A stretch of DNA of 64,000 nucleotides from an uncultured Stenotrophomonas sp. (GCA_913775725.1 CAJYNG010000011.1:124001-188000), one strand, 5' to 3'. Shown: positions 45,938-58,195, counted from the stretch's first letter. Made by a program: numbers and translations. Notes: generated by a model from the sequence alone, not told the origin.

Positions 45938-46762
45938 TCAACCGGCCTGTTCAACCAGGTTGGCGAGCTCATCCGCATCGAATCCGGCCAGCAGGCGCGC
46001 TTCGATGTTGAACGGCCCATGCAGGTAGCCGCCGGCGTACTCCACCAGCAGTTCCTTGAAACGTGCGCGCGGCTCGACGCCGGCGCGGTCGCAGTACCAG
46101 CGGTACCAGCGCGAACCGGCAGCGACATGCGCCACTTCCTCGCGCAGGATCACTTCCAGTACGTCGGCGGTCTCGCCATCGCCGACATTGCGCAGCTTCT
46201 CGATCATGCCGGGCGTCACGTCCAGGCCGCGCGCCTCCAGCACGCGCGGCACCAGCGCCATGCGTGCCAGGCCATCGTGCGCAGTCTTTTCGCACATTTC
46301 CCATAAGCCGTTGTGCGCGGGGAAATCAGCATAGTCGTGGCCATGCACCTGCAGGCGCTCGCGCAGCAGCACGAAGTGCCGCGATTCGTCGTCGGCACAG
46401 CTGACCCAGTCGGCATGGAACGCTGGCGGCAGGCCGCGGAAGCGATACACCGCATCCCAGGCCAGGTCGATCGCATTGAGTTCGATGTGGGCGATGGCGT
46501 GGATGAAGGCGGCACGCCCTTCCACCCCACCCAGTCCGCGCCGCGGCACTTCACGCGGATGCACCAGCACCAGCTGCGCCGGCCGGCCGGGCATGCAGAT
46601 AGGCTCCGGCGGCGGCGCATCGGCGGTCACTTTCAAGCGACCGGCACGGAACGCGGTCGCATACGCCTGGGTCAGCGCGACCTTGCGCAGCGGGTCGGCT
46701 TCGGCCAGGCACTGCTGCGCAGCGCGCAGCAGGTCGCCACCAACGTCGGGCACGTCAACCAC
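45938..46762 (-). CDS. DUF455 ferritin-like protein
   Basis: The 274-residue protein has the DUF455 ferritin-like four-helix domain with di-iron-type ligand motifs: AIAHIELNAIDLAWD, CADDESRHFVLLRERL and a second VILREEVAHVAAGSRWYRWY. The ligand spacing (E, ExxH, E, ExxH) fits a non-haem di-iron oxidase or hydroxylase. A tRNA-modifying or oxygen-dependent role is possible but unproved. It is the last gene of the leftward folC-SPOR-cvpA-purF series, 9 bp after purF, and ends at the palindromic terminator. Confidence 0.83.
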   Translation of the reverse strand: MVDVPDVGGDLLRAAQQCLAEADPLRKVALTQAYATAFRAGRLKVTADAPPPEPICMPGRPAQLVLVHPREVPRRGLGGVEGRAAFIHAIAHIELNAIDLAWDAVYRFRGLPPAFHADWVSCADDESRHFVLLRERLQVHGHDYADFPAHNGLWEMCEKTAHDGLARMALVPRVLEARGLDVTPGMIEKLRNVGDGETADVLEVILREEVAHVAAGSRWYRWYCDRAGVEPRARFKELLVEYAGGYLHGPFNIEARLLAGFDADELANLVEQAG

Positions 46763-46771
46763 GCCTGGACC

Positions 46772-48238
46772 TCAGGCGCGGCGCTTGTGCTTGGCATCGT
46801 CCGAACGCAGCTGCTGGATGCGCTCGAAGTAGCCCGGCTCGATACCGGTCGGGTAGTGGCCGTTGAAGCAGGACGAATCGAAGTTGCGCAGCGCCGGATT
46901 GCCCTCGCTCACCGCCGCTTCCATGTCTTCCAGGTCCTGGTAGATCAGCCAGTCGCAGCCCAGGTGGGCTTCGATCTCTTCCACCGTGCGGTTGTGCGCG
47001 ACCAGTTCCTCGGCCGCCGGCATGTCGATGCCGTAGATGTTCGGGTAGCGCACCGGCGGCGCCGCGCTGGCCAGGTAGACCTTGCGCGCGCCCGCATCAC
47101 GGGCCATCTGCACGATCTGCTGGCTGGTGGTGCCGCGCACGATCGAGTCGTCCACCAGCAGCACCACGCGGTTGCGGAACTCCAGGTGGATCGGGTTGAG
47201 CTTGCGGCGCACCGACTTCACGCGCTCGCCCTGCCCCGGCATGATGAAGGTGCGGCCGATGTAACGGTTCTTGATGAAGCCTTCGCGGTACTTCACCCCG
47301 AGCACGTTGGAGATTTCCAGCGCGGCGTCGCGCGAGGTGTCCGGGATCGGGATGATGGTGTCGATGTCGTGGTCCGGGCGCAGGCGCAGGATCTTCTCGC
47401 CCAGCTTGATGCCCATGCGCATGCGCGCCTTGTGCACCGAGACGTTGTCGATCATCGAATCGGGCCGTGCGAAGTACACGTATTCGAAGATGCACGGAGT
47501 ATGCTCGGCCGGCTCGGCGCAGATTTCCGAGAACAGCTCGCCGCGCGCGGTGATCACCAGCGCTTCGCCCGGCTGCACGTCGCGCACGCGCTGGAAGCCC
47601 AGCACGTCCAGCGCGGCCGACTCGGAGGCCACGATGTACTCGTCGCCCTCGGCATGGCTGCGCTTGCCCAGCACCAGCGGGCGGATGCCATGCGGATCGC
47701 GGAAAGCGACCAGGCCCAAGCCCAGCACCACGCTGACCACCGCGTAACCGCCCTTGCAGCGGCGGTGCACGCCGGCCACCGCGCGGATCGCGGCTTCCGG
47801 GCTGAGCTGGCGCTGCTGTTCCAGTTCGTAGGCAAACACGTTCAACAGCACTTCGCTGTCCGAATCGGTGTTGACGTTGCGGCGGTCCTGTTCGAACACC
47901 TGCTGGCGCAGCGCCTCGGTGTTGATCAGGTTGCCGTTGTGGGCCAGCGCGATGCCGTACGGCGAATTGACGTAGAACGGCTGTGCCTCGTCCATGCCTT
48001 CCGAACCGGCGGTCGGGTAGCGCACATGGGCGATGCCGACGCTGCCTTCCAGGGTGGACATGGTGCGGGCATCGAACACATCGCGGACCAGGCCGGTGGC
48101 CTTCTGCACCCGCAGGCGGCTGCCATTGACGGTGGCAATGCCCGCCGCATCCTGGCCGCGATGCTGGAGGACGGTCAAGCCGTCATACAACTGCCCGGCG
48201 ACGTTCTGGTTGCCGACGATTCCGACGATGCCACACAT
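46772..48238 (-). CDS. purF: Amidophosphoribosyltransferase
   Basis: PurF makes 5-phosphoribosylamine from PRPP and glutamine, the first step of purine synthesis. The 488-residue protein starts [16 protein letters not shown], so Cys2 is the glutaminase nucleophile after Met removal; no propeptide is present. The Ntn glutaminase domain is followed by a PRTase domain with the PRPP loop [20 protein letters not shown]. Gene order folC-SPOR-cvpA-purF is the classical gammaproteobacterial operon. Confidence 0.97.
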   Translation of the reverse strand: MCGIVGIVGNQNVAGQLYDGLTVLQHRGQDAAGIATVNGSRLRVQKATGLVRDVFDARTMSTLEGSVGIAHVRYPTAGSEGMDEAQPFYVNSPYGIALAHNGNLINTEALRQQVFEQDRRNVNTDSDSEVLLNVFAYELEQQRQLSPEAAIRAVAGVHRRCKGGYAVVSVVLGLGLVAFRDPHGIRPLVLGKRSHAEGDEYIVASESAALDVLGFQRVRDVQPGEALVITARGELFSEICAEPAEHTPCIFEYVYFARPDSMIDNVSVHKARMRMGIKLGEKILRLRPDHDIDTIIPIPDTSRDAALEISNVLGVKYREGFIKNRYIGRTFIMPGQGERVKSVRRKLNPIHLEFRNRVVLLVDDSIVRGTTSQQIVQMARDAGARKVYLASAAPPVRYPNIYGIDMPAAEELVAHNRTVEEIEAHLGCDWLIYQDLEDMEAAVSEGNPALRNFDSSCFNGHYPTGIEPGYFERIQQLRSDDAKHKRRA

Positions 48239-48268
48239 GGTGCGATGTCTCCGCTGGGCTGTGCCCAG

Positions 48269-49048
48269 TTACAAGGAAGGTGGCCGTACCTGGCCGCGGT
48301 GGTCGCCGCGCGCGCGGTCGACATTGGCCGGATCGCCCGGCTCGATACTGTCCGGCAGTGCAGGAGCGTCCGGGCGCACTTCGGCCGGATCGTAGGAATC
48401 GCCCTGTTCCGCTTTCGCAGGCCGCAGCCATCCGCTGCCTGCCACTACCTGGTTGAGGATGCCATTATCGCCTGCCGCGCCCGGCTTTCCCAACCCGGCG
48501 CCGGCGTTCTTGCCCAACTCCATCAATGCAGATGGGGACAAGGCGTCGGTCGGCAAGCCCTTGGGCAGCAGATCGGCCCCGGGAACCTCCCAGTGCGGCA
48601 GTTTGCTGTTCATCCACGCCACCGTGGGGTTCAGCAGCGGGCGCACCGCCGAGCGCTGCCACGAGGGCTCGGCGGTCAACGGGGTGAAGCTGCCCAGCAG
48701 CAGCAGGATCGCGGCGATCAGGCCGCCCCGCACGGCGCCCAGCACCCCGCCCAGCAGGCGGTCCAGGCTGGTCAGCATGCTGCGGTGGACCAGAGCCTTG
48801 ATGACCATGCCGATCACCGCGACCACGATCATCACGCCGATGCCGACCCCCAGGTAGCCACCGACGAAGTGTTCGCCACCGGGGGCCGCTGGGGCGGCCC
48901 ACCAATGGGCGGCATCATTGCCGAAGGCGAATGCCGCCCACGCGGCCAGCAGCCACGACAGGGTGCCGATGACGATTCCCACGAAGCCGCGCAGCATCCC
49001 CAGCAGGGTGGAGGCGGCGATCACGATCAGCAGCACCACGTCGATCAT
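48269..49048 (-). CDS. cvpA: CvpA family membrane protein
   Basis: The 259-residue protein begins MIDVVLLIVIAASTLLGMLR, with GFVGIVIGTLSWLLAAWAAF, the CvpA signature. Four predicted membrane helices occupy about the first 130 residues (ending LIAAILLLLGSFTPLT), and a long soluble C-terminal tail is rich in Pro, Ala and Gly. CvpA influences colicin V export and envelope homeostasis in other bacteria; the mechanism is unknown. ATG 49048 follows GGAG; a start at 49078 would add ten non-conserved residues. Cotranscribed with purF, 30 bp downstream. Confidence 0.92.
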   Translation of the reverse strand: MIDVVLLIVIAASTLLGMLRGFVGIVIGTLSWLLAAWAAFAFGNDAAHWWAAPAAPGGEHFVGGYLGVGIGVMIVVAVIGMVIKALVHRSMLTSLDRLLGGVLGAVRGGLIAAILLLLGSFTPLTAEPSWQRSAVRPLLNPTVAWMNSKLPHWEVPGADLLPKGLPTDALSPSALMELGKNAGAGLGKPGAAGDNGILNQVVAGSGWLRPAKAEQGDSYDPAEVRPDAPALPDSIEPGDPANVDRARGDHRGQVRPPSL

Positions 49049-49094
49049 GGCGCCCCGCTCCTTCGGCGGCGCTGGCAACGGGGCTGCGCGTGGG

Positions 49095-50123
49095 TCATGG
49101 GTGCGGTCGCACCATGCCGGCCACGCCGACCTTGGCGGCGACCTGCGCCTTCAGCTGCTCGGCATCGGCGCGGTTGGCCACCGGCCCGACGCGGACGCGA
49201 TGCAGGGTGCCCTTTTCGGTGCGGACCTGTTCGACGAACGCGCTGAAGCCGGCGGCGCGGACCTTGTCGCGCAGGGCATTGGCATCGTTGGCCTGACCGA
49301 ACGCGCCCAGCTGCACGGCAAAGCCGACGCTGCTGGCAGCCGGTGCCGCCGGTGTGGCTGGCGCCGTCGCCGGCTTGCTGGCGGTGGCCTCCGGCTTCGG
49401 CTCGGGCTTCGGCGCCGGCTTCGGCGGTTCCGGCTTGGCGGCCGGGGGAGCGGTCGCGACCGGCGTACTCGGCGGCAGGCTTTCGCTGCGGACCGGGTTG
49501 CTGCTGGCCGAGGGCGCAGTGGCTGCGGACGGGGTGCTGGCGCTCGGCGCAGCCGGTGCCGGGGTGGCCGCGACCGGGGCACTGCTGCCGGCTGCCGCGT
49601 CCAGGGTGATCACTTCGGCCTTCACATCCGCACGGATCTTCACCGCCTGCAGGCGGGCCGCCTCGGCCTGGGCGCGGTCGGCATACGGCCCGACCCGCAC
49701 ACGCCATGCCTGACGGCCGCCGATGGTGGCGGTTTCAGTGAAACCCGGCAGCTGCGAGCGCTTCAGGTAGGCGATCACGGCATCGGCATCGGCCTTGCTG
49801 CCGTAGGCACCGAAGGTGACCGCATAGTTGCCGGCAGCGACCGCCGGCGAAGTATCCACGGTCGGCGGCGTGGCCGGCGTGGCGGCGTCCTGCAGCGGCT
49901 TGGCCTGCCCGGTCTGCAGGCCGGTGGCACCACCGGCCGGGGCGACCAGGGGCAGCTCACGGGTTTCGAACTGGCCATCGGCCGGCGCATCCGGTGCGGC
50001 GATCGGCACATTGGCCACGCCGCTGTCCGGTGCCGGTCCCTTGACCAGCATCGGCAGGAAGATCACGGCCAGTGCCACCAGCACGATGGCACCAATCAGA
50101 CGCTGTTTCAGAGGCGTATCCAC
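49095..50123 (-). CDS. SPOR-domain cell-division-associated protein (DedD-like), two SPOR repeats
   Basis: The 342-residue protein has an N-terminal cytoplasmic stub, one transmembrane helix (RLIGAIVLVALAVIFLPMLV) and a periplasmic part. It has two SPOR domains: NYAVTFGAYGSKADADAVIA to RVRVGPYADRAQAEAARL, and GFAVQLGAFGQANDANALRD to RVRVGPVANRADAEQLKA. They are separated by a low-complexity Pro/Ala/Lys linker. SPOR domains bind denuded peptidoglycan at the septum. E. coli DedD has only one SPOR domain, so the duplication is notable. Downstream of folC and upstream of cvpA. Confidence 0.9.
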   Translation of the reverse strand: MDTPLKQRLIGAIVLVALAVIFLPMLVKGPAPDSGVANVPIAAPDAPADGQFETRELPLVAPAGGATGLQTGQAKPLQDAATPATPPTVDTSPAVAAGNYAVTFGAYGSKADADAVIAYLKRSQLPGFTETATIGGRQAWRVRVGPYADRAQAEAARLQAVKIRADVKAEVITLDAAAGSSAPVAATPAPAAPSASTPSAATAPSASSNPVRSESLPPSTPVATAPPAAKPEPPKPAPKPEPKPEATASKPATAPATPAAPAASSVGFAVQLGAFGQANDANALRDKVRAAGFSAFVEQVRTEKGTLHRVRVGPVANRADAEQLKAQVAAKVGVAGMVRPHP

Positions 50124-50204
50124 GTGAGGCAGGCAACTGTCCGGAGGTTGCCGTCGATTATACGGGTGCCGGACCGGACGGCGTCGGCGTTGGCTGAACG
50201 CGGA

Positions 50205-51476
50205 TCAGGCATCGCCCTGCAGCATCTGCAGGGCCGCTGCGGCGGTATGGAACGAGCCGAACACCAGTACGCGGTCGCCACGTTCGGCCTGGGCCAGCAC
50301 CTGCGCCAGTGCCTGTTCGACGCTATCGGCCAGCGGCGCCTTGGCCGCAGCCGTGCCGGCCAGGCGCGCCTGCAACTGCGCGGCACTCTGCCCACGCAGG
50401 CCATCCAGCCCGGCCAGGGTCCATTCGCCCACCACATCCTGCAGCGCCTGCACCACGCCCACCGCATCCTTGTCCTGCAGCGCGGCGTACACCGCCAGGG
50501 TGCGGCCGGCTGACACTTCGGCCTTCAGCGCGCGCGCCAGCTGACCGGCGGCCTGCGGGTTGTGGCCTACGTCCACACGGATCTGCACGCCATCCCGCTC
50601 GAATGCCTGCATGCGGCCGGAAATGCGCGCTGCCGCGATACCAGCGGCCCACGCCGCACGCGGCACCGGCTTGTCCAGCGCGCGCAGGGCGGCGATGGCG
50701 GCACCGGCATTGGCCAGCTGGATCGGGCCGGCCAGCGCCGGGGTCGGCAGCTCCATGCGCAGGCCGACATCACGCCAGCGCCAGCGCTGGGCATCGATCG
50801 GCTCGTAGAAATAGTCGCTGCCGCCACGGATCGCATTGGCGCCGACCAGATAGGCACGCGCCAGCACGCTCGACGGCGGATCGGTCTCGCCCAGGATCAC
50901 CGGCTTCCAGCCACGGATGATGCCGGCCTTCTCGGTGCCGATCGCTTCGCGGTCGTCGCCCAGCCACTCGGCATGGTCGATGTCCACGGTGGTGATCACC
51001 GCCACGTCGGCATCGACAATGTTGACCGCATCAAGGCGGCCACCCAGGCCCACTTCCAGCACCGCCAGATCCAGCCCGGCGTCGGCGAACAACTGCAACG
51101 CGGCCAGCGTGCCGTACTCGAAATAGGTCAGCGTGGTCTCGCCCCGCGCGGCCTCGATGGCGTTGAACGCAGCGACCAGCGCTGCATCGTCCACGTCCTG
51201 CCCGTCGATGCGCACACGCTCGTTGTAGCGCAGCAGGTGCGGCGACGTGTACGCGCCGACCTTCCAACCGGCAGCACGGCCGATGGCCTCGATGAAGGCG
51301 ACAGTGGAGCCCTTGCCGTTGGTGCCACCGACCACGATGGTGCGCCCGGCCGGCGCGCCAAGCCCCATCGCCGTGGCCACGGCGCGCACGCGCTCCAGGC
51401 CCATGTCGATGGTCGCCGGGTGCTGGCGTTCAATGTAGTCCAGCCAGTCGGCCAGGGTGGTCGGGGTGTTCGTCAC
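50205..51476 (-). CDS. folC: Dihydrofolate synthase / folylpolyglutamate synthase
   Basis: FolC adds glutamate to dihydropteroate and folates. The 423-residue Mur-ligase-fold protein has the P-loop IVVGGTNGKGSTVAFIEAIG, the folate site YTSPHLLRYNERVRIDG, the catalytic region LEVGLGGRLDAVN and DIDHAEWLGDDREAIGTEKA, and the C-domain RVDVGHNPQAAGQLARAL. The start is GTG 51476 (VTNTPTTLADWLDYIE), the family-typical N-terminus; longer open sequence upstream is not conserved. Leading gene of the folC-SPOR-cvpA-purF set. Confidence 0.95.
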   Translation of the reverse strand: MTNTPTTLADWLDYIERQHPATIDMGLERVRAVATAMGLGAPAGRTIVVGGTNGKGSTVAFIEAIGRAAGWKVGAYTSPHLLRYNERVRIDGQDVDDAALVAAFNAIEAARGETTLTYFEYGTLAALQLFADAGLDLAVLEVGLGGRLDAVNIVDADVAVITTVDIDHAEWLGDDREAIGTEKAGIIRGWKPVILGETDPPSSVLARAYLVGANAIRGGSDYFYEPIDAQRWRWRDVGLRMELPTPALAGPIQLANAGAAIAALRALDKPVPRAAWAAGIAAARISGRMQAFERDGVQIRVDVGHNPQAAGQLARALKAEVSAGRTLAVYAALQDKDAVGVVQALQDVVGEWTLAGLDGLRGQSAAQLQARLAGTAAAKAPLADSVEQALAQVLAQAERGDRVLVFGSFHTAAAALQMLQGDA

Positions 51477-51517
51477 GGCAGTGCTTCCAGCAGGTACAGG
51501 TGGTTCGGTGTGGCGGG

Positions 51518-52162
51518 TCAGAGTGCGCGGTGCTTGGCTTCGCCGAAGAACGGCGTGTGGTGGGCGCAGTCGTTCAGGCGCACCACTTCCAGGCTGTCCA
51601 GATCGGCGCCTTCGAGCAGGTTGAGCGTGGTCGGTGCCTGACGGAAGGTCCACAGGCGGGAAATCGGCAGGCCCAGCACCTTGCACAGGATCACGCGGTT
51701 GACCGCATCGTGCGCAACCACCAGCAGGGTGTCGTGCTCACCGAGGCCTTCGGTGGCACGGGCCAGGCCACGCCAGCTGCGTTCCAGCACCAGGCGCAGC
51801 GATTCGCCGCCGGGCATCAGCACGGTATCCGGTTCCTCGCGCCAGGCCCGCAGGCGCGACGGATCCTTTTCGTTGATTTCGCTGGCCAGCAGGCCTTCCC
51901 ATTCGCCGTGGGCGATTTCCTGCAGCTCCGGCTCGGTCAGCAGCATGTCGGCGCGGGCGGCACCAAGCGCCAACTGCGCGGTGCGCTGCGCGCGCGACAG
52001 CGGCGAGGCAACGGCACGGGTGATGTCCACCGAGGCCAAGCGGGCACCCAGTGCCTGGGCCTGGGCTTCTCCGATCGGCGAAAGCGGAATATCGATCTGG
52101 CCCTGGTAGCGGCCTTCGGCGTTCCACGGCGTTTCGCCGTGGCGGGCAAGCAGGATGCGCAT
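51518..52162 (-). CDS. Histidine phosphatase family protein
   Basis: The 214-residue phosphoglycerate-mutase-like protein has the phospho-His motif LLARHGETPWNAEGRYQG at residues 5-22, the Glu in LQEIAHGEWEGL, and the second catalytic His in LLVVAHDAVNRVILCKVLG. This branch contains CobC and broad-specificity phosphatases; the substrate is unknown. It ends 42 bp before folC and may be the first gene of that operon. Upstream is the S46 peptidase terminator. Confidence 0.88.
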   Translation of the reverse strand: MRILLARHGETPWNAEGRYQGQIDIPLSPIGEAQAQALGARLASVDITRAVASPLSRAQRTAQLALGAARADMLLTEPELQEIAHGEWEGLLASEINEKDPSRLRAWREEPDTVLMPGGESLRLVLERSWRGLARATEGLGEHDTLLVVAHDAVNRVILCKVLGLPISRLWTFRQAPTTLNLLEGADLDSLEVVRLNDCAHHTPFFGEAKHRAL

Positions 52163-52274
52163 GCGTGCAAGGGGTCCTGGGGGGAGGAGGTTTCCGCGTT
52201 TCGTTCACATCCTGTGAAGTGCGCGGAACAGGGATGATACCTGTTCGGCGCACCCGGCCGGGCCGGGCATGAAA

Positions 52275-52302
52275 AAACCCCGCGACGTGGGTCGCGGGGT
52301 TT
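52275..52302 (-). terminator. Terminator of the S46 peptidase gene
   Basis: AAACCCCGCGAC and GTCGCGGGGTTT pair around GTGG. Read leftward a T run follows. Confidence 0.88.
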
Positions 52303-52328
52303 CGGAAACTCCGGCTGTCTGGTCGAGG

Positions 52329-52353
52329 TTGCCGGCCAGCGGCCGGCACTACC
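52329..52353. repeat. SMAG-like palindrome (TGCCGGCC type)
   Basis: TTGCCGGCCAGCGGCCGGCA followed by CTACC, the same sequence class as 24953-25030. Confidence 0.7.
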
Positions 52354-52362
52354 GCAACCGGT

Positions 52363-54525
<2,163 letters not shown>

Positions 54526-54642
54526 GGAGCGGCCCCTGGTAGTGGAACCTTCGATTGTAGCCCGCCGCCCTGCCCCGGCCCGAACCCCGGAAGTCATGTA
54601 ATTGGATGCTTCCACCGTTCAGCGTCTCCACTGCAATCGGAC

Positions 54643-54752
54643 GGAGGCAGGAGGCCAGACCGATGCAGGACACGCCGTAAGCCCATCCATGGGGGCTCGA
54701 TCGCGCCATCCATGGCGCTCACGGTCCTGCATCGGTCTGGCCTCCTGCCTCC
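54643..54752 (-). repeat. Large structured repeat, copy B: perfect 29-bp outer stem around the 52-nt core
   Basis: The outer arms 54643-54671 and 54724-54752 are exact complements (GGAGGCAGGAGGCCAGACCG and onward). The core 54672-54723 read on the minus strand aligns gap-free with copy A over 52 nt. Its first hairpin is CGCC-ATGGAT-GGCG, where two base pairs are swapped relative to copy A but still pair. Confidence 0.8.
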
Positions 54753-54774
54753 CGACAATTCCCTGGCCTCGGAC

Positions 54775-54798
54775 GGTAGCGCCGGGCCATGCCCGGCG
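54775..54798 (+). repeat. SMAG-like GTAG palindrome
   Basis: GGTAGCGCCGGGCCATGCCC, the same sequence as at 42054. Confidence 0.75.
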
Positions 54799-54928
54799 AG
54801 CGCGGCGGCGCCGTTCGAAACGCCCGCCGGCACACGCCTTTCGTTCCGCCAATGCACCCGCAGCGCAACATGGGAATTCCGCGCGGCACCCTATAATCCG
54901 CGTTTTCCCCCCTGATGAGTTCCACCCG

Positions 54929-55966
54929 ATGGCGCAGCAAACGATGAAGGCCCTGGTCAAGCGCGAAGCGGCCAAGGGCATCTGGCTGGAAGAAGTTCCG
55001 GTTCCGACCCCGGGCCCGAACGAGGTCCTGATCAAGCTGGAGAAGACCGCGATCTGCGGTACCGACCTGCACATCTACCTGTGGGACGAGTGGAGCCAGC
55101 GCACCATCAAGCCGGGCCTGACCATCGGCCACGAGTTCGTCGGTCGCGTCGCCGCACTCGGCTCGGCCGTGACCGGCTATGAGATCGGCCAGCGCGTCTC
55201 GGCTGAAGGCCACATCGTCTGCGGCCACTGCCGCAACTGCCGTGGCGGCCGCCCGCACCTGTGCCCGAACACCGTCGGCATCGGCGTCAACGTCAACGGT
55301 GCCTTCGCCGAATACATGGTGATGCCGGCCAGCAACCTGTGGCCGATCCCGGACCAGATCCCGTCGGAGCTGGCTGCGTTCTTCGACCCGTACGGCAACG
55401 CCGCGCACTGTGCGCTGGAGTTCAACGTGATCGGCGAGGACGTGCTGATCACCGGTGCCGGCCCGATCGGCATCATCGCCGCCGGCATCTGCAAGCACAT
55501 CGGTGCACGCAACGTGGTGGTGACCGACGTCAATGATTTCCGCCTGAAGCTGGCCGCCGACATGGGCGCCACCCGCGTGGTCAACGTGGCCAACCAGTCG
55601 CTGAAGGACGTGATGAAGGAACTGCACATGGAGGGCTTCGACGTGGGCCTGGAAATGAGCGGCAACCCGCGTGCGTTCAACGACATGCTCGACTGCATGT
55701 ACCACGGCGGCAAGATCGCCATGCTCGGCATCATGCCCAAGGGCGCCGGCTGCGACTGGGACAAGATCATCTTCAAGGGCCTGACCGTGCAGGGCATCTA
55801 CGGCCGCAAGATGTACGAGACCTGGTACAAGATGACCCAGCTGGTGCTGTCCGGTTTCCCGCTCGGCAAGGTGATGACCCACCAGCTGCCGATCGACGAC
55901 TTCCAGAAGGGCTTCGACCTGATGGAAGAAGGCAAGGCCGGCAAGGTGGTATTGAGCTGGAACTGA
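54929..55966 (+). CDS. tdh: L-threonine 3-dehydrogenase
   Basis: Tdh oxidises threonine to 2-amino-3-ketobutyrate with NAD+; Kbl then cleaves the product. The 345-residue zinc MDR enzyme has the catalytic zinc ligands in [15 protein letters not shown] and [12 protein letters not shown], the structural zinc cluster [15 protein letters not shown], and the Rossmann motif [19 protein letters not shown] 54929 (MAQQTMKAL) and ATG 54944 (MKALVKREA) are both plausible starts. It is separated from kbl by a leftward porin gene, so the two are not a simple operon here. Confidence 0.95.
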   Translation: MAQQTMKALVKREAAKGIWLEEVPVPTPGPNEVLIKLEKTAICGTDLHIYLWDEWSQRTIKPGLTIGHEFVGRVAALGSAVTGYEIGQRVSAEGHIVCGHCRNCRGGRPHLCPNTVGIGVNVNGAFAEYMVMPASNLWPIPDQIPSELAAFFDPYGNAAHCALEFNVIGEDVLITGAGPIGIIAAGICKHIGARNVVVTDVNDFRLKLAADMGATRVVNVANQSLKDVMKELHMEGFDVGLEMSGNPRAFNDMLDCMYHGGKIAMLGIMPKGAGCDWDKIIFKGLTVQGIYGRKMYETWYKMTQLVLSGFPLGKVMTHQLPIDDFQKGFDLMEEGKAGKVVLSWN

Positions 55967-55976
55967 TCCACCCCAC

Positions 55977-56000
55977 GGCAGCGCCGGGCCATGCCCGGCG
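55977..56000 (+). repeat. SMAG-like palindrome (degenerate GTAG)
   Basis: CGGCAGCGCCGGGCCATGCC with CGGCG; GCAG replaces GTAG. Confidence 0.6.
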
Positions 56001-56011
56001 TCACCGGCATG

Positions 56012-56038
56012 AAAAAGGCGCCCAATGGGCGCCTTTTT
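56012..56038. terminator. Bidirectional terminator between tdh and the porin gene
   Basis: AAAAAGGCGCCCA and TGGGCGCCTTTTT pair perfectly with A/T runs on both sides. Confidence 0.9.
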
Positions 56039-56046
56039 CGTAAAGC

Positions 56047-56071
56047 GTGCCAGGCAAGCCTGGCACCTACC
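56047..56071. repeat. SMAG-like palindrome
   Basis: GTGCCAGGCAAGCCTGGCAC followed by CTACC, that is, GTAG on the minus strand. Confidence 0.65.
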
Positions 56072-56081
56072 GGAGCACGGG

Positions 56082-56777
56082 TTATTTGCCGATCGCCACG
56101 GTCAGCAGCACGCGACTGTGTGCCAGCTTGCCCGAGTTCTCGCGGCCGTTGCTGTCGGTGCCGTAGTAGCCGAGGCCGACGTTGAACAGGCCGAACTTGC
56201 GGCTGACGCCGACGTTCCAGTCGGTGTAATCCTTGGCCAGGCCCTTCTCGAAGCTGCTGCGGCCGACGTTGGCGTTCAGCGTGAAGTCCTGCGGCAGGCC
56301 CCACTCGCCGCCGACGCCGTAGTACCAGCCGTCGGTACCACTGTTCCACTGGTCGTTGGTGTAGGCCACGGTCAGCTTGTAGGTGTCATCGAGCGTGGTG
56401 GTGGTGACCAGCTCGTTGTAGTTCTGGCTGCTGGCACCGATGTAGGTGTAGCGGTTCAGCAGCACGTCGAAGTTGACGCGCGGGGTGACGTCCACGCCGT
56501 AGCCGATCTGGTAGTCGATCTCGGTGTTCGGGTCGCCCGGGCCGAAGTCCACGCCCGAACCCCAGACACCGGCGTACAGGCCAACCGGCGAGGTGTAGGT
56601 GAAGCCTGCCTGCAGGGTCGGCTTCTCGTCGGTCTGCGACACGCCACGGAACAGGTAGTCGGAAACGGCGGTGACATTCCAGCTGTACGGCGATTCGTTT
56701 TCCTGGGCGCTGGCGGCGAACGGGGCGGCCAGGGTCAGGGCAGCGGCAATGGCGAGGCAGGCACGGGCGTGCTTCAT
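56082..56777 (-). CDS. TorF-family putative outer-membrane porin
   Basis: The 231-residue protein has a signal peptide ([20 protein letters not shown]) and a predicted beta-barrel of alternating hydrophobic strands. It has the TorF-type opening [20 protein letters not shown] and an aromatic-rich end ([20 protein letters not shown]). The family is named from a Shewanella porin; the substrate is unknown. GGAGACGCTC precedes ATG 56777. It lies between tdh and kbl on the opposite strand, and might carry amino acids or osmolytes, which is a guess. Confidence 0.85.
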   Translation of the reverse strand: MKHARACLAIAAALTLAAPFAASAQENESPYSWNVTAVSDYLFRGVSQTDEKPTLQAGFTYTSPVGLYAGVWGSGVDFGPGDPNTEIDYQIGYGVDVTPRVNFDVLLNRYTYIGASSQNYNELVTTTTLDDTYKLTVAYTNDQWNSGTDGWYYGVGGEWGLPQDFTLNANVGRSSFEKGLAKDYTDWNVGVSRKFGLFNVGLGYYGTDSNGRENSGKLAHSRVLLTVAIGK

Positions 56778-56978
56778 GAGCGTCTCCGGTGGGGGCGGTG
56801 GCGTGGCGTGGAAGGCGGGAGCAGCCGGAGCGCGACAGCTCCGGTTCACGAATTCTTAACCAGTTTGCTATTGCGATGCAACATGTGCCGGCCGTGGCGA
56901 TGCCTCAGCCCGGCCGGTCGGCAAGTGGCGATGCCCGGTAGAATCAGCGGTTTCCCCGTTCAGAGCCGTGCCCACGCC

Positions 56979-58187
56979 ATGACCGACGCCTCCTCCGCCC
57001 TGACCCGCCACTACGCCGAGGAACTGGACGCCATCCGCGCCCAGGGCCTGTTCAAGTCCGAGCGGATCATCACCAGCCCGCAGTCGGCCGAGATCACCCT
57101 CGAGGACGGCCGCAAGGTGCTGAACTTCTGTGCCAACAACTACCTGGGCCTGGCCGACCATCCTGACCTGATCCAGGCCGCCAAGGATGCGCTGGATACC
57201 CACGGCTTCGGCATGGCCTCGGTGCGCTTCATCTGCGGTACCCAGGACCTGCACAAGCAGCTGGAGAAGCAGATCGCCGACTTCTTCGGCAAACAGGACA
57301 CCATCCTGTACGCCGCCTGCTTCGACGCCAACGGCGGCCTGTTCGAACCGCTGCTCGGCGAGAACGACGCGATCATTTCCGATGCACTGAACCATGCTTC
57401 GATCATCGACGGCGTGCGCCTGTGCAAGGCCAAGCGCTTCCGCTACGCCAACTGCGACATGGCCGACCTGGAAGCCCAGCTGCAGGCCGCCGATGCCGCC
57501 GGCTGCAAGACCAAGCTGATCACCACCGACGGCGTGTTCTCGATGGACGGCTTCATCGCCCCGCTGGACGAAATCACTGCACTGGCGAAGAAGTACAACG
57601 CACTGGTGCACATCGACGAATGCCACGCCACCGGCTTCCTGGGTGCCACCGGCCGCGGCTCGGCCGAAGTGAAGGGTGTGCTGGAGAAGATCGACATCAT
57701 CACCGGCACGTTGGGCAAAGCCATGGGCGGCGCACTGGGCGGTTTCACCTGCGCCAGCGCCGAGGTGATCGAGCTGCTGCGCCAGCGTTCGCGGCCGTAC
57801 CTGTTCTCCAACTCGCTGCCGCCGCATGTGGTTGCCGCCGGCATCAAAGCGTTCGAGATGCTGGCCGCCGCTGACGACCTGCGCGACACCCTGGTGGAAA
57901 ACACCCGCTACTTCCGCGAAAAGATGGTCGCAGCCGGATTCGACGTGAAGCCGGGTGTGCACCCGATCAGCCCGGTGATGCTGTACGACGCACCGCTGGC
58001 GCAGAAGTTCGCCGAGCGCCTGCTCGAAGAAGGCATCTACGCGATCGGTTTCTTCTTCCCGGTGGTGCCCAAGGGCCAGGCTCGCATCCGCACCCAGATC
58101 AGCGCCGCGCACAGTCGCGAGCATCTGGACCGCGCGATCGATGCGTTCACCCGCATCGGTGTCGAGCTGGGCGTGATCAAGGGCTGA
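56979..58187 (+). CDS. kbl: 2-amino-3-ketobutyrate CoA ligase (glycine C-acetyltransferase)
   Basis: Kbl cleaves 2-amino-3-ketobutyrate with CoA to glycine and acetyl-CoA. The 402-residue PLP enzyme (alpha-oxoamine synthase family) has [39 protein letters not shown] (PLP-contacting Asp and His) and Lys247 in [17 protein letters not shown] for the Schiff base. It probably completes threonine degradation with Tdh. The ATG at 56979 gives the family length. Ends 9 bp before a composite repeat. Confidence 0.96.
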   Translation: MTDASSALTRHYAEELDAIRAQGLFKSERIITSPQSAEITLEDGRKVLNFCANNYLGLADHPDLIQAAKDALDTHGFGMASVRFICGTQDLHKQLEKQIADFFGKQDTILYAACFDANGGLFEPLLGENDAIISDALNHASIIDGVRLCKAKRFRYANCDMADLEAQLQAADAAGCKTKLITTDGVFSMDGFIAPLDEITALAKKYNALVHIDECHATGFLGATGRGSAEVKGVLEKIDIITGTLGKAMGGALGGFTCASAEVIELLRQRSRPYLFSNSLPPHVVAAGIKAFEMLAAADDLRDTLVENTRYFREKMVAAGFDVKPGVHPISPVMLYDAPLAQKFAERLLEEGIYAIGFFFPVVPKGQARIRTQISAAHSREHLDRAIDAFTRIGVELGVIKG

Positions 58188-58195
58188 TCGTGGCC

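Larger units (their letters stand above)
54526..54928. other. Gene-free gap before tdh with large repeat element
   Basis: No gene is supported. It contains the structured repeat copy B (54643-54752) and a SMAG element (54775-54798). The divergent promoters of the S46 peptidase and tdh genes must lie in the flanks. Confidence 0.7.

Noticed and set aside
46313-49246. A 977-residue plus-strand frame opposite DUF455, purF and cvpA.
   Set aside because: Same reason: antisense to known genes, compositional artefact.
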